Positions 1 to 8,862 of a stretch of 64,000 nt of DNA are shown here, one piece after another (within the stretch, counting starts at the first letter, position 1; every line of letters starts with the position of its first letter). This DNA comes from Arenicella chitinivorans (lineage in GTDB: Bacteria > Pseudomonadota > Gammaproteobacteria > Arenicellales > Arenicellaceae). The stretch is taken from the NCBI RefSeq assembly GCF_014651515.1, contig NZ_BMXA01000002.1:186001-250000 (forward strand), read 5' to 3'. The notes under the pieces were generated by a model, which was not told the origin of the DNA, ran no database searches, and saw only the letters and a list, made by a program, of their open reading frames with translations. The position numbers were made by a program, and so were the translations under genes.

Positions 1-467
1 CCAGTGGATTTGAGTCGAGCGCCACCTTGCACCTTTAAGGTGTCGTTAGCCATGTTGTACACGATTGTTTCGCCACGAGCAGTCTGAGGACCTTGTTTTA
101 ATGCGGCTTTGCCGATCAGAGTCAGGGTATTCGCTCGCTGATCCACAACAATTTTCTTGGCCCAGCCTTCGACATCATGTTGTTTGCCGTCAGGTCGCTG
201 TTTGAAGCGCGCCAACGAGCCCCACATGGTCGCGGATTTCAGTTCGCTACCATCGTACTCAGCGATCAGCTTGTCAGCTTTGAGGCGCAGAGTGCCTTGG
301 ATAGCGAGTACATTGTTGATGTATGTGCGAGTGCCTTTTTTGAAGTCAAACTCAATATCGTCGGCCTCAATATCAGCAGGTTGGTCTCGGTCTGATTTCA
401 AGGCCATAGCCTGACCAGATAGGGTCAGTATGGTAAGGGCCAACAGCAGTTTGGTGGTGAATTTCAT
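1..467 (-). CDS. lptA: LptA, LPS-transport periplasmic bridge protein (3' end beyond window)
   Basis: LptA forms the periplasmic bridge that carries lipopolysaccharide from the inner-membrane LptBFGC complex to LptDE in the outer membrane. Reading the minus strand from the ATG at 467 gives a signal peptide (MKFTTKLLLALTILTLSGQA, cleaved after AMA) followed by the OstA/LptA beta-jellyroll start, with text such as ADDIEFDFKKGTRTY and LTLIGKAALKQG. About 155 codons lie inside the window with no stop, so the C-terminus is off the left edge. It follows lptC on the same strand with a 163 bp gap, matching the conserved kdsD-kdsC-lptC-lptA order. Identity is secure from both sequence and context. Confidence 0.9.
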   Translation of the reverse strand, partial: MKFTTKLLLALTILTLSGQAMALKSDRDQPADIEADDIEFDFKKGTRTYINNVLAIQGTLRLKADKLIAEYDGSELKSATMWGSLARFKQRPDGKQHDVEGWAKKIVVDQRANTLTLIGKAALKQGPQTARGETIVYNMANDTLKVQGGARLKST

Positions 468-630
468 CGATCGTGGTTTTGTTGTGTCTCAGTTGGGTGC
501 TTGTGCCGTGCTCTCAATCTGTCTAAAGCGGACTGTATGGGCTGCAAAATATAGCATACAAGCTGACTGGTGGCTGAACGTGTATCGCGCACAGCCATTT
601 TGGCGTCTTCTAGATGCGGCCAGAGTAGAG

Positions 631-1083
631 TTAATAATAACCTTCCTTAGTTTTATCCAAAATAATTCGCATGCGTTTGGCCTTCATAGTGCCGCCGGGT
701 CCACGCGAATCTGCCTCGACCACCACACGCACATTACCGGTCATTAAGATTTCATCGCCCGTGGAATTCATCCAGCCGGAGTCAGCGTAGGTATGCCGTG
801 GTGCAAAGCCTACTTCGTATTCAACCACATGCGGGTTATCCAGCAGGGCGGTGTCGTCGTCTGGAAAATGCGCCATCCGGTCCGCTTTGAGCTGGAACCG
901 TCGCTGGCCATTCTTGTCTAGGCCAGTCGCAATAAAATTCTCGATGTAATAATCAGGGTCATGCCGGTCTTTGTAATTTCGCAGCTCTGGCTCGTCCTCC
1001 ATCATGGCGGTCTGCAAATAGATCCCAAATAGGCCAATGAGACCTAGGATTGCAATATAGAGCAGTGACTCAGCTTGTTTCAC
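631..1083 (-). CDS. lptC: LptC, LPS export system protein
   Basis: LptC is the single-pass inner-membrane protein that passes LPS from LptBFG to LptA. The 150-residue product has one N-terminal transmembrane segment (about residues 7-25) and a periplasmic beta-jellyroll domain with typical LptC phrases (YYIENFIATGLDKNGQ, LTGNVRV-like MTGNVRVVVE). The length is slightly below that of E. coli LptC (191 residues), as is common outside Enterobacteria. It sits between kdsC (28 bp upstream) and lptA and is probably co-transcribed with both. Confidence 0.88.
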   Translation of the reverse strand: MKQAESLLYIAILGLIGLFGIYLQTAMMEDEPELRNYKDRHDPDYYIENFIATGLDKNGQRRFQLKADRMAHFPDDDTALLDNPHVVEYEVGFAPRHTYADSGWMNSTGDEILMTGNVRVVVEADSRGPGGTMKAKRMRIILDKTKEGYY

Positions 1084-1111
1084 GGTTCAAAATTTGTGTC
1101 TGGTTTGGGGT

Positions 1112-1666
1112 CTATTGCTGGGCCGTTTTGCCCAAAGGGTATGCGTTCTGGCTATAGAGTAATACATCACAGATGGCGCGCACAGCTCCCTGACCACCTG
1201 TTAATGGTGCAACCCAATCTGCGATTGCCAGGACGATGAAGTGGCCGTTCTGAACCGAAAATTTTAAACCACATTGCTGCATAACCGGCAGGTCGATCAC
1301 GTCATCACCTGTAAAAGCGCACTCGGCGTCATCGAATTTAAGGTCGCGTTTGAGCTGTTCAAACACGGCCAGTTTATCGTTAACGCCGAGGTGGCAATGA
1401 CGCACGCCAAGGTCTTGCATACGCTTGCGCAACGCTTGTGAATTGCGCGCCGAGATAACCCCAACTTCAATGCCTGCCAATTGCAGCATCTTCAGGCCGT
1501 GGCCGTCCAGTGCGTGAAATACTTTAACCTGTTCCCCGTCAGCGCTGTAGTGCAACTTGCCGTCGGTCAGCACGCCATCCACGTCGAACAGGGCTAACTT
1601 GATCAATTTAGCCTTCGCGGTCACGTCGGCCGGAACGTCGTAAGGGAGTTTAGGAAGTTGGTTCAT
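1112..1666 (-). CDS. kdsC: KdsC, 3-deoxy-D-manno-octulosonate 8-phosphate phosphatase
   Basis: This cytoplasmic HAD-superfamily phosphatase hydrolyses Kdo-8-phosphate to Kdo, the inner-core LPS sugar. The 184-residue protein shows the HAD nucleophile motif LFDVDGVLTDG (Asp28 and Asp30), the ISARNS motif II region, and the metal-binding FTGDDVIDLP motif (Asp121/Asp122), all as expected for the C0-type KdsC family. Its start overlaps the end of kdsD by 4 bp, so translation is probably coupled. Confidence 0.95.
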   Translation of the reverse strand: MNQLPKLPYDVPADVTAKAKLIKLALFDVDGVLTDGKLHYSADGEQVKVFHALDGHGLKMLQLAGIEVGVISARNSQALRKRMQDLGVRHCHLGVNDKLAVFEQLKRDLKFDDAECAFTGDDVIDLPVMQQCGLKFSVQNGHFIVLAIADWVAPLTGGQGAVRAICDVLLYSQNAYPLGKTAQQ

Positions 1667-2628
1667 AACACACCTGCGCGCAGAAGGTCTTGCATGTTGA
1701 CAGCGCCGACCACTGTATCATTGTCGACTACTAAGACACCACTAATGCGCTTGGTTTTCATTACCGACACCAGTTCGGCAGCCAAGGTGTTCGGCGTGGT
1801 GGTGGTGGGGGCGGAGGTCATCACAGCGTTAATGGGTGTGTCGATGCTGAGTCGTTTTGCCAGCGTGCGGCGTAAATCACCGTCAGTATAGATGCCGACC
1901 AGCTTGTCTGTCGCGTCAATCACGCCGGTCATGCCGAGCCCTTTGCCTGACATCTCCACTAACGCGTCGGACAACAGGGCCGTATCCGACACCAATGGTA
2001 CCTCGTCACCTTTGTGCATGATGTCTTCAACGTACAATAGTAAGCGGCGACCCAAAGATCCGCCCGGGTGTGAGCGCGCGAAATCCTGCTCATTAAAATC
2101 ACGCGCGTTCAGTACAGCTATCGCCAACGCATCGCCCATCGCCAAGGATGCGGTGGTGCTGGCCGTTGGCGCTAGATTCATGGGGCAGGCTTCCTGTGCA
2201 ACGGGCACATTCAAATACACGTCAGAAAGCCTTGCGAGTGTGGATTCTGGCGCACTGGCCATGCCGATCAATGGTACACCCATGCGCTTAATGATGGGAA
2301 GAATCGCGAGCACCTCACCGGTTTCACCAGAGTTGGATATTGCCAATACCAGATCTTTGGGAGTAATCATTCCCAGGTCACCATGGCTGGCTTCGCCGGG
2401 ATGTACGAAGAATGCTGGCGTACCAGTGCTGGCCAAGGTGGCAGCGAGCTTGTTGGCGATGTGTCCGGATTTGCCCATGCCGGTAACCACCACGCGACCT
2501 TCGCAAGCTAGAATTGATTCGCAAGCTTGTTCAAAGGTGTGATCCAAGTGCTCGATTTGCGCAGCAACAGCCGTCGATTCGATGCTCAGCACTTGCCGGG
2601 CTGACTCCAGAAATGATGATTTTTTCAT
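1663..2628 (-). CDS. kdsD: KdsD, D-arabinose 5-phosphate isomerase
   Basis: KdsD interconverts D-ribulose 5-phosphate and D-arabinose 5-phosphate, the first committed step toward Kdo. The 321-residue product has an N-terminal SIS sugar-isomerase domain (VVVTGMGKSGHIANKLAAT; FFVHPGEASHGDLGM; AISNSGETGE) and two C-terminal CBS domains (about residues 205-321, ending with VVDNDTVVGAVNMQDLLRAG). Length and domain order match KdsD/KpsF/GutQ proteins, and linkage to kdsC and lptC favours KdsD. It lies 33 bp after the antiporter gene. Confidence 0.95.
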   Translation of the reverse strand: MKKSSFLESARQVLSIESTAVAAQIEHLDHTFEQACESILACEGRVVVTGMGKSGHIANKLAATLASTGTPAFFVHPGEASHGDLGMITPKDLVLAISNSGETGEVLAILPIIKRMGVPLIGMASAPESTLARLSDVYLNVPVAQEACPMNLAPTASTTASLAMGDALAIAVLNARDFNEQDFARSHPGGSLGRRLLLYVEDIMHKGDEVPLVSDTALLSDALVEMSGKGLGMTGVIDATDKLVGIYTDGDLRRTLAKRLSIDTPINAVMTSAPTTTTPNTLAAELVSVMKTKRISGVLVVDNDTVVGAVNMQDLLRAGVL

Positions 2629-2661
2629 AGCGATTTACTCTAGCGCTGCACTGAAGAAAGA

Positions 2662-3654
2662 TCAAACAGAAGCCACGACCAAAAACGCGACATATCCGAT
2701 ATAGGCAGCCAATAAACATCCACCGGCGAGCCGACCGATTTGCCGTCGAAACAGCGCAAGCAGCATCATGACAACCGTGAAGGTCAACATTATCGGGAAG
2801 TCGCGCCACAGTGCGCTGGTATCAATTGCGGTGCTGCGTAGAGCGCCGGTAAGCCCCAGGACTCCGAGTGTGTTGAAGATATTGGAGCCGATAATGTTGC
2901 CGATGATCATATCGTGCACGCCTTTGCGCGCGGCAGCCACTGCAGCAGCCAGCTCCGGTAGGCTAGTTCCAATCGCCACAATCGTCAGCCCAATGATCAG
3001 TTCGCTGACGTTAAAGTATTCTGCAATGGTGGTGGCGCCTAAGACAAGAATACGAGAGGCTAGGATTAACAGCACGATACTGGCAATGGTGTATAGCGAG
3101 GCAGTAAGGGTCGATTTCCCCTTTGGATGTGTCACTGCCAGTACGTCATGCTCATGCACACTCGCAACCAATTCCTCGGCCGTCATTTGTGGATGCTGGC
3201 TAGCGCCGGAACTGCGCGCGGACCAAACAAGATACGCAATCAGGATCGCCAGCAATAACGCGCCGTCGATATGTGACAGTGTGCCGTCAATAACGACCAG
3301 GACAGCGACCAACCCCGTGGCCAAAACCATGGGAATATCGACTTTAGCTGTGCTTGAGGCGATTGGTAATACGCGAATCAGCGCCGCGCTACCTAGCACC
3401 AGTCCAATATTGGTGATATTGGAGCCGAGCGCATTGCCCAGTGCCAAATTTCCTTTATCGTCCAAGGCTGCCATGGCTGACACAAACAGTTCCGGCGCCG
3501 ACGTGCCGAAACCAACAATAATAATGCCAACCAGCAGTGGTGAAATGCCGAGCCGGCCGGCAAGCTCGGACGCATTGTCGACCAGTAAATCGGCACTCCA
3601 CATTAACAGAAAGAAGCCACTAATAATAAAAATGATGGCTAATGCGATCGACAT
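2662..3654 (-). CDS. yrbG: YrbG-type calcium/sodium antiporter
   Basis: This is an inner-membrane cation/Ca2+ exchanger of the NCX/YrbG family, 330 residues with about ten hydrophobic segments. Both characteristic alpha repeats are visible: GFGTSAPELFVSA with GNALGSNITN in the first half, and AIGTSLPELAAAV with GNIIGSNIFN in the second. In E. coli yrbG also sits just upstream of kdsD, so synteny supports the call. It is probably the first gene of the kdsD-kdsC-lptC-lptA operon here. Physiological substrate is not established even in E. coli. Confidence 0.88.
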   Translation of the reverse strand: MSIALAIIFIISGFFLLMWSADLLVDNASELAGRLGISPLLVGIIIVGFGTSAPELFVSAMAALDDKGNLALGNALGSNITNIGLVLGSAALIRVLPIASSTAKVDIPMVLATGLVAVLVVIDGTLSHIDGALLLAILIAYLVWSARSSGASQHPQMTAEELVASVHEHDVLAVTHPKGKSTLTASLYTIASIVLLILASRILVLGATTIAEYFNVSELIIGLTIVAIGTSLPELAAAVAAARKGVHDMIIGNIIGSNIFNTLGVLGLTGALRSTAIDTSALWRDFPIMLTFTVVMMLLALFRRQIGRLAGGCLLAAYIGYVAFLVVASV

Positions 3655-3805
3655 AGGCAGAATGGTCTCGGAACTGGGAAGGTTTTCGGGCGAAGTTTGT
3701 TGCGCGTAGTGTGTTGGTTTCGGTCACAAATTGCAACAAAGTAGAGACCGATGTTGGATGCTTTACGCGTTGGGCACCGGTCATTTCTTCCTCATGCTCA
3801 CACGC

Positions 3806-3811
3806 TATAAT
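3806..3811 (+). promoter_or_regulatory. Candidate -10 element (TATAAT) for the DUF4282 gene
   Basis: A perfect TATAAT lies 33 bp upstream of the ATG at 3845, in the divergent spacer between yrbG and the DUF4282 gene. I see no good -35 hexamer at the usual spacing, so this rests on the -10 match and position only. A Shine-Dalgarno (AGAGGA) sits at about 3832-3837. Confidence 0.4.
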
Positions 3812-3844
3812 AAAGAGTATGTAAATCGTTAAGAGGACGTAATA

Positions 3845-4225
3845 ATGTTAGAGAAAGTTGAAGGATTTGTGAACGAGCCACTGCCACGAAAATTTTTGTT
3901 TTTCGATGAAATGATCACGCCGTCTTTGGTCCAAGCGGCATACTGGCTCGGCCTGGTGTGTGTTATCTGGATTGGGCTTGAGAAGCTATTTCATGGTGGA
4001 TTCTTTGGGATTTTCGAGGCCGTAATTTTTGTGCTGTTTTCGTCAATCGCCCTAAGAGTTATTGCGGAAATGGTGATGCTGTTCTTCAAGATGAACGCGA
4101 CCATGGAGGTGGTAGCCAAAAACACCACACCAGCGCCTGTCTCGGCTGCGCCGACACCGAAACCGGTGCGCAAAACGCGCAAAAAAGTCAGTAAAAAAGT
4201 GACTAAGAAAACGGGTGGGGAATAA
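3845..4225 (+). CDS. DUF4282 domain membrane protein with lysine-rich tail
   Basis: A 126-residue protein with two transmembrane helices (about residues 28-48 and 52-78), introduced by the phrase FLFFDEMITPSLVQAAYWLG that resembles the start of DUF4282 domains. The function of that family is unknown. The last 30 residues are Pro/Ala then strongly basic (KTRKKVSKKVTKK), presumably cytoplasmic. An AGAGGA ribosome-binding site precedes the ATG. It occupies the place between yrbG and mlaC where mlaFED would be expected in many relatives. No further role can be read from sequence. Confidence 0.75.
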   Translation: MLEKVEGFVNEPLPRKFLFFDEMITPSLVQAAYWLGLVCVIWIGLEKLFHGGFFGIFEAVIFVLFSSIALRVIAEMVMLFFKMNATMEVVAKNTTPAPVSAAPTPKPVRKTRKKVSKKVTKKTGGE

Positions 4226-4233
4226 GTTTCGCC

Positions 4234-4257
4234 AAACGGCTTGTATTTTTGCCGTTT
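4234..4257 (+). terminator. Hairpin after the DUF4282 gene
   Basis: A perfect 7-bp inverted repeat (AAACGGC / GCCGTTT) with a 10-nt T-rich loop begins 9 bp after the stop codon. There is no U-tract after the stem, so it is a weak terminator candidate that may simply protect the 3' end. Confidence 0.4.
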
Positions 4258-4456
4258 AGACCCTAACTATTGGTTAATTTTCTGTTCAGCAAATTTGTGT
4301 ATGCTTAGTGCTGCGTGAGGTTCGGATTGTATCCTGGCATCTCGCTGGGCATCTGAACGAAATGAACACCTTGGGTCGCGTTAATTTTAAATGCCGAACT
4401 CATTGCCTTGATCGTAAGGCGCAATCTATTCTTACCCAACTTTTGGAGTTGTACGC

Positions 4457-5077
4457 ATGAAATTTATTTTGTCACTGAGTCGTAACACACTTGTGATGTT
4501 TTCTTTATTGCTGCTGGCGGGACAGGCGCACGCCATGAAAGCCCCGGACGTGGTCGTTAAGGAAACAGTTGACCGTATGGTCTCCCAATTGCAGAAAAAT
4601 CGTGAGTTGTACACTGCGGATAACAAGGCTTTGTATGCCATGTTGGATAAAACGCTGGTACCTGCGTTGAATGTAGATCGCATGGCGGACCTGATTTTAG
4701 GCCGTGAAGTTTCGAAGTCTGCATCGGCAGCGCAAAAGAAGGCGTTCATTAAAGAGTTCAAGACCTTTCTATTACAAAGCTATGCGACGGGATTATTGAG
4801 TGCCACGGGGGATGAAAAGGTGATTTATGAGCCGGTTGATCTGGCGCCCGGGGCAGACCGTGTGAAAATTAAAGCGACGTTGATCTCAGCGACCGGTTCC
4901 TCATACCCAATCGTATTATCAATGAGCAATAAGGGCGACACTCAATGGCGAGCTTACAATCTGGAAGTTGTCGGCATCAATGTCATTCGCACTTACAAAG
5001 CCAGTTTTGCTGCCACATTGCAGCAAAAGGGTATTGACGGTTTGATTGCGGATTTGAAGGCGAAAAACAAAGCATAA
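4457..5077 (+). CDS. mlaC: MlaC-like periplasmic phospholipid-binding protein
   Basis: MlaC shuttles phospholipids across the periplasm between the outer-membrane MlaA-porin complex and inner-membrane MlaFEDB. The 206-residue product has a signal peptide (MKFILSLSRN..., cleavage after QAHA) and the MlaC/Tgt2 fold signature: VDRMADLILGRE, FIKEFKTFLLQSYATGL, and a C-terminal YNLEVVGINVIRTYKASF. The start is supported by a GGAG about 10 bp upstream. The ATPase, permease, MCE and STAS partners (mlaFEDB) are not in the window, although they normally adjoin mlaC. A strong terminator follows. Confidence 0.9.
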   Translation: MKFILSLSRNTLVMFSLLLLAGQAHAMKAPDVVVKETVDRMVSQLQKNRELYTADNKALYAMLDKTLVPALNVDRMADLILGREVSKSASAAQKKAFIKEFKTFLLQSYATGLLSATGDEKVIYEPVDLAPGADRVKIKATLISATGSSYPIVLSMSNKGDTQWRAYNLEVVGINVIRTYKASFAATLQQKGIDGLIADLKAKNKA

Positions 5078-5113
5078 TCGCCCGCCAAGTATTTTTAATG
5101 CAACGTTTGTGTG

Positions 5114-5146
5114 CGAGCCAACCAGTGGTTGGCTCGTGTTGTTTTT
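5114..5146 (+). terminator. Rho-independent terminator after mlaC
   Basis: A perfect 10-bp GC-rich inverted repeat (CGAGCCAACC / GGTTGGCTCG) with a 3-nt loop is followed by TGTTGTTTTT. This is the best intrinsic terminator in the window. It also shows that the GTG at 5111 cannot be the start of the next gene, because that codon sits at the foot of the hairpin. Confidence 0.88.
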
Positions 5147-5176
5147 AACTCCAGCAGTAATGAAGTGGTGAATAAC

Positions 5177-6103
5177 GTGACCGCACCGAAAACAGCCATC
5201 ACAGTTGATGGTGTTAGCAAGCGATATGGTCGCCTGCAGGCACTCGATAATGTGAGCTTTGATATCTATCAAGGTGAATTTTTTGGGTTACTTGGCCCCA
5301 ATGGTGCCGGGAAATCCACCTTGATTAGTGCGTTGGCAGGCTTGTTGCGTGTCGATCAAGGCCAGTTAAGCATCATGGGTGCTGACGTGGTCAAAGATTA
5401 TCGGCGCGCGCGTCAGAATCTGGGCGTGGTGCCGCAGGAAATCGTCATGGACCCGTTTTTTACCGTGCGCGAAACGTTGGAGTTTCAGTCCGGCTATTTC
5501 GGTATTAGGAATAACGGACAATGGATTGATGAACTGTTAGATCAGCTTAATCTTGCGGATAAGGCTGACACCAACATGCGGAAGTTGTCGGGCGGTATGA
5601 AACGTCGTGTGTTGATTGCGCAAGCGTTAGTGCACAAGCCGCAGGTGCTAGTATTAGACGAACCAACCGCCGGGGTTGATGTTGAATTGCGCCAGTCCAT
5701 GTGGCGCTTCGTGCGTCGCCTGCATCGCGAAGGGCACACTATTGTGCTCACGACGCATTATTTAGAAGAGGCGGAAGAATTGTGTGACCGGATTGCCATT
5801 ATTAATCAAGGGCAGATGATCGCGCTCGAGAGCAAAGAGGATCTACTCGCGCGCGGCCTGGGGTCAACTTTGCATGTCCGAGCAACACACCCGATTGACG
5901 CGATTCCCAAAGAGTTTAAAGCCCGTATCACCAAGCTTGAGGGCAATGTGCTCGAGATGACCCTGAAGCGAGATGTCGATTCCGTGATGGATATTCTGGA
6001 TCGCTTGCGTGCCGCGTCCATGAAAATTGACTTCGTGAGCGTAGTGAACGACAAGCTGGAAGATGTGTTTGTGCGTTTAACCGGCAATCAGGGAGACAAT
6101 TGA
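5177..6103 (+). CDS. ABC-2 type exporter ATPase (YadG-like)
   Basis: This is the ATP-binding subunit of an ABC-2 exporter, about 308 residues from GTG 5177. Walker A is GPNGAGKST (about residues 40-48), the signature LSGGMKRR, Walker B VLVLDEPTAG, and the H-loop TTHYLEEAEELCDR. The reading frame is open back to 5111, but that region is a terminator hairpin. GTG codons at 5165, 5168 or 5177 are the realistic starts, and 5177 gives the family-typical N-terminus (TAPKTAITVDGVSKRYG). It pairs with the permease 1 bp downstream. The exported substrate is unknown. The same pair often sits between mla genes and murA in proteobacteria. Confidence 0.9.
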   Translation: MTAPKTAITVDGVSKRYGRLQALDNVSFDIYQGEFFGLLGPNGAGKSTLISALAGLLRVDQGQLSIMGADVVKDYRRARQNLGVVPQEIVMDPFFTVRETLEFQSGYFGIRNNGQWIDELLDQLNLADKADTNMRKLSGGMKRRVLIAQALVHKPQVLVLDEPTAGVDVELRQSMWRFVRRLHREGHTIVLTTHYLEEAEELCDRIAIINQGQMIALESKEDLLARGLGSTLHVRATHPIDAIPKEFKARITKLEGNVLEMTLKRDVDSVMDILDRLRAASMKIDFVSVVNDKLEDVFVRLTGNQGDN

Positions 6104-6104
6104 G

Positions 6105-6869
6105 ATGAATTGGTTATCGTGTTACACCCTGTTTAAAAAGGAAGTGCTGCGCTGGGTCAAAGTCTGGTTACAGACGGTGCTGGCGCCAGTAGTGACTGCC
6201 TGGTTGTATCTTTTGGTGTTTGGCCATGTTCTGGAAGGTCGAGTCGAAGTATTTGACGGGGTTAGTTATACCCAGTTCCTAATACCTGGTCTGTTGATGA
6301 TGACGGTGATTCAAAATGCCTTTGCCAATACCTCATCCAGTATGATTCAGTCCAAGGTGATGGGCAGCATCGTGTTCGTGCTACTACCCCCATTCTCGGC
6401 ACTTGAAATGTTTTTGGCCTATATCGGCGCGGCGGTAATGCGCGGGTTGGCGGTTGGTGTCGGTGTGTTTATTTTGGCGGTTTGGTACGCACATGTGCCA
6501 ATTGATAACTTCTTCATCATCTTGTTATTTGCGGTATTGGGCAGTTATACCCTCGGTGCGCTTGGCCTGATAGCGGGCATGTGGGCTGAAAAGTTTGATC
6601 AGATCGCCGCGTTTCAGAGTTTCCTTATTGTGCCTCTCACCTTTTTGAGTGGGGTCTTTTATTCGATCAACTCGTTACCCGAAATGTGGGCCACACTGTC
6701 GCATTGGAACCCATTTTTCTACATGATCGACGGTTTTCGTTATGGCTTTTTTGGCCAGTCTGACCAACCCGTTCTATTCAGCTTTCTGGCCATGGCCGCG
6801 GCGGCTTTGGTGTTGACGATCGTTTGTCTGGTGTTGTTGCAGCGAGGATACAAATTACGCGACGCTTAA
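6105..6869 (+). CDS. ABC-2 type exporter permease (YadH-like)
   Basis: A 254-residue inner-membrane permease with about six hydrophobic segments and ABC-2 features: the early amphipathic stretch FKKEVLRWVKVWLQTVLAP, the GLLMMTVIQNAFANTSSSM region, and the conserved late segment PLTFLSGVFYSINSLPEMW. It starts one base after the ATPase stop, so the two form one transporter. Substrate unknown; family members are annotated for drugs, lipids or polysaccharides. Confidence 0.9.
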   Translation: MNWLSCYTLFKKEVLRWVKVWLQTVLAPVVTAWLYLLVFGHVLEGRVEVFDGVSYTQFLIPGLLMMTVIQNAFANTSSSMIQSKVMGSIVFVLLPPFSALEMFLAYIGAAVMRGLAVGVGVFILAVWYAHVPIDNFFIILLFAVLGSYTLGALGLIAGMWAEKFDQIAAFQSFLIVPLTFLSGVFYSINSLPEMWATLSHWNPFFYMIDGFRYGFFGQSDQPVLFSFLAMAAAALVLTIVCLVLLQRGYKLRDA

Positions 6870-6956
6870 TGCACGAAATCCGCATAAGCTTGCTGGTTGC
6901 GGCTTAGGGTTTCCGGTATCCTTGCGCCGAGTATTTAACAACATTGTGAACACACC

Positions 6957-7187
6957 ATGGTGACACCTGAGCAATTAAAAACTTGGATCGAAGCGGGCTT
7001 CGAGAATGCACACGTGACAGTGGATGGCGACGGTCATCATTTCGAGGCGGTGATTGTGGCTACGGAATTTGAAGGTAAAAGCCGAATCCAGCGTCATCAA
7101 CTGGTTTATGGAGCACTGGGTGACAAAATGAAGGCAGAGGTTCACGCTTTGTCGATGAAAACAATGACTCCATCTGAGGCGCAATAG
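6957..7187 (+). CDS. ibaG: IbaG/BolA-family protein
   Basis: A 76-residue BolA-fold protein. BolA/IbaG proteins bind [2Fe-2S] clusters together with monothiol glutaredoxins and act in iron-sulfur trafficking and acid stress. The family core VDGDGHHFEAVIV and the C-terminal HALSMKTMTP are present. It lies 22 bp before grxD and upstream of murA, the same neighbourhood as E. coli ibaG-murA, which supports the ibaG name over bolA. Confidence 0.9.
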   Translation: MVTPEQLKTWIEAGFENAHVTVDGDGHHFEAVIVATEFEGKSRIQRHQLVYGALGDKMKAEVHALSMKTMTPSEAQ

Positions 7188-7209
7188 TTTTATTTTTGAG
7201 GTATTAAAC

Positions 7210-7527
7210 ATGACAGAACAAGTATCAATGCACGACCAGATCAAAGAGACGGTCACAAATAATGAAATCGTATTGTTTATGAAGGGCAACGCGAGCTTTC
7301 CTCAATGTGGTTTTTCAGGCCGAGCTGTACAGATATTGAACGCGCTGGGTGCAGAATTCGTTACTGTCGACGTGCTGAGTAATGATGCCGTCCGTCAAGG
7401 CATTAAGGATTTTTCGAATTGGCCGACGATTCCACAGCTCTATGTTCGCGGTGAATTTGTTGGCGGATGTGACATCATGACTGAGATGTATGAGTCTGGT
7501 GAGCTGAAGCAAGCCTTAAGCGCGTAA
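7210..7527 (+). CDS. grxD: Monothiol glutaredoxin GrxD
   Basis: A 105-residue class II glutaredoxin with the CGFS active site (Cys33) in the context FPQCGFSGRAVQIL. Also visible are the WPTIPQLYV cis-proline segment and the GGCDIMTEM glutathione-binding motif. Such proteins carry and deliver [2Fe-2S] clusters, often as heterodimers with BolA/IbaG. The gene directly follows ibaG (22 bp) and precedes murA (20 bp), so partner genes are co-operonic here. Start is supported by a GAGG about 10 bp upstream. Confidence 0.95.
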   Translation: MTEQVSMHDQIKETVTNNEIVLFMKGNASFPQCGFSGRAVQILNALGAEFVTVDVLSNDAVRQGIKDFSNWPTIPQLYVRGEFVGGCDIMTEMYESGELKQALSA

Positions 7528-7532
7528 GCTGA

Positions 7533-8849
<1,317 letters not shown>

Positions 8850-8862
8850 TCGGAGTTGGAAC

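Noticed and set aside
1892-2542. A 216-codon plus-strand ORF opposite kdsD
   Set aside because: Shadow of the SIS/CBS protein; no homologous-looking motif or ribosome-binding site.
2768-3709. A 313-codon plus-strand ORF opposite yrbG
   Set aside because: Its protein is Ser/Thr/Ile-rich and low in complexity, as expected for an antisense shadow. The minus strand encodes a clear exchanger with both alpha repeats.
5111-5176. GTG 5111 as start of the ABC ATPase
   Set aside because: Lies at the base of the strong terminator hairpin; the extra 22 residues have no family counterpart.
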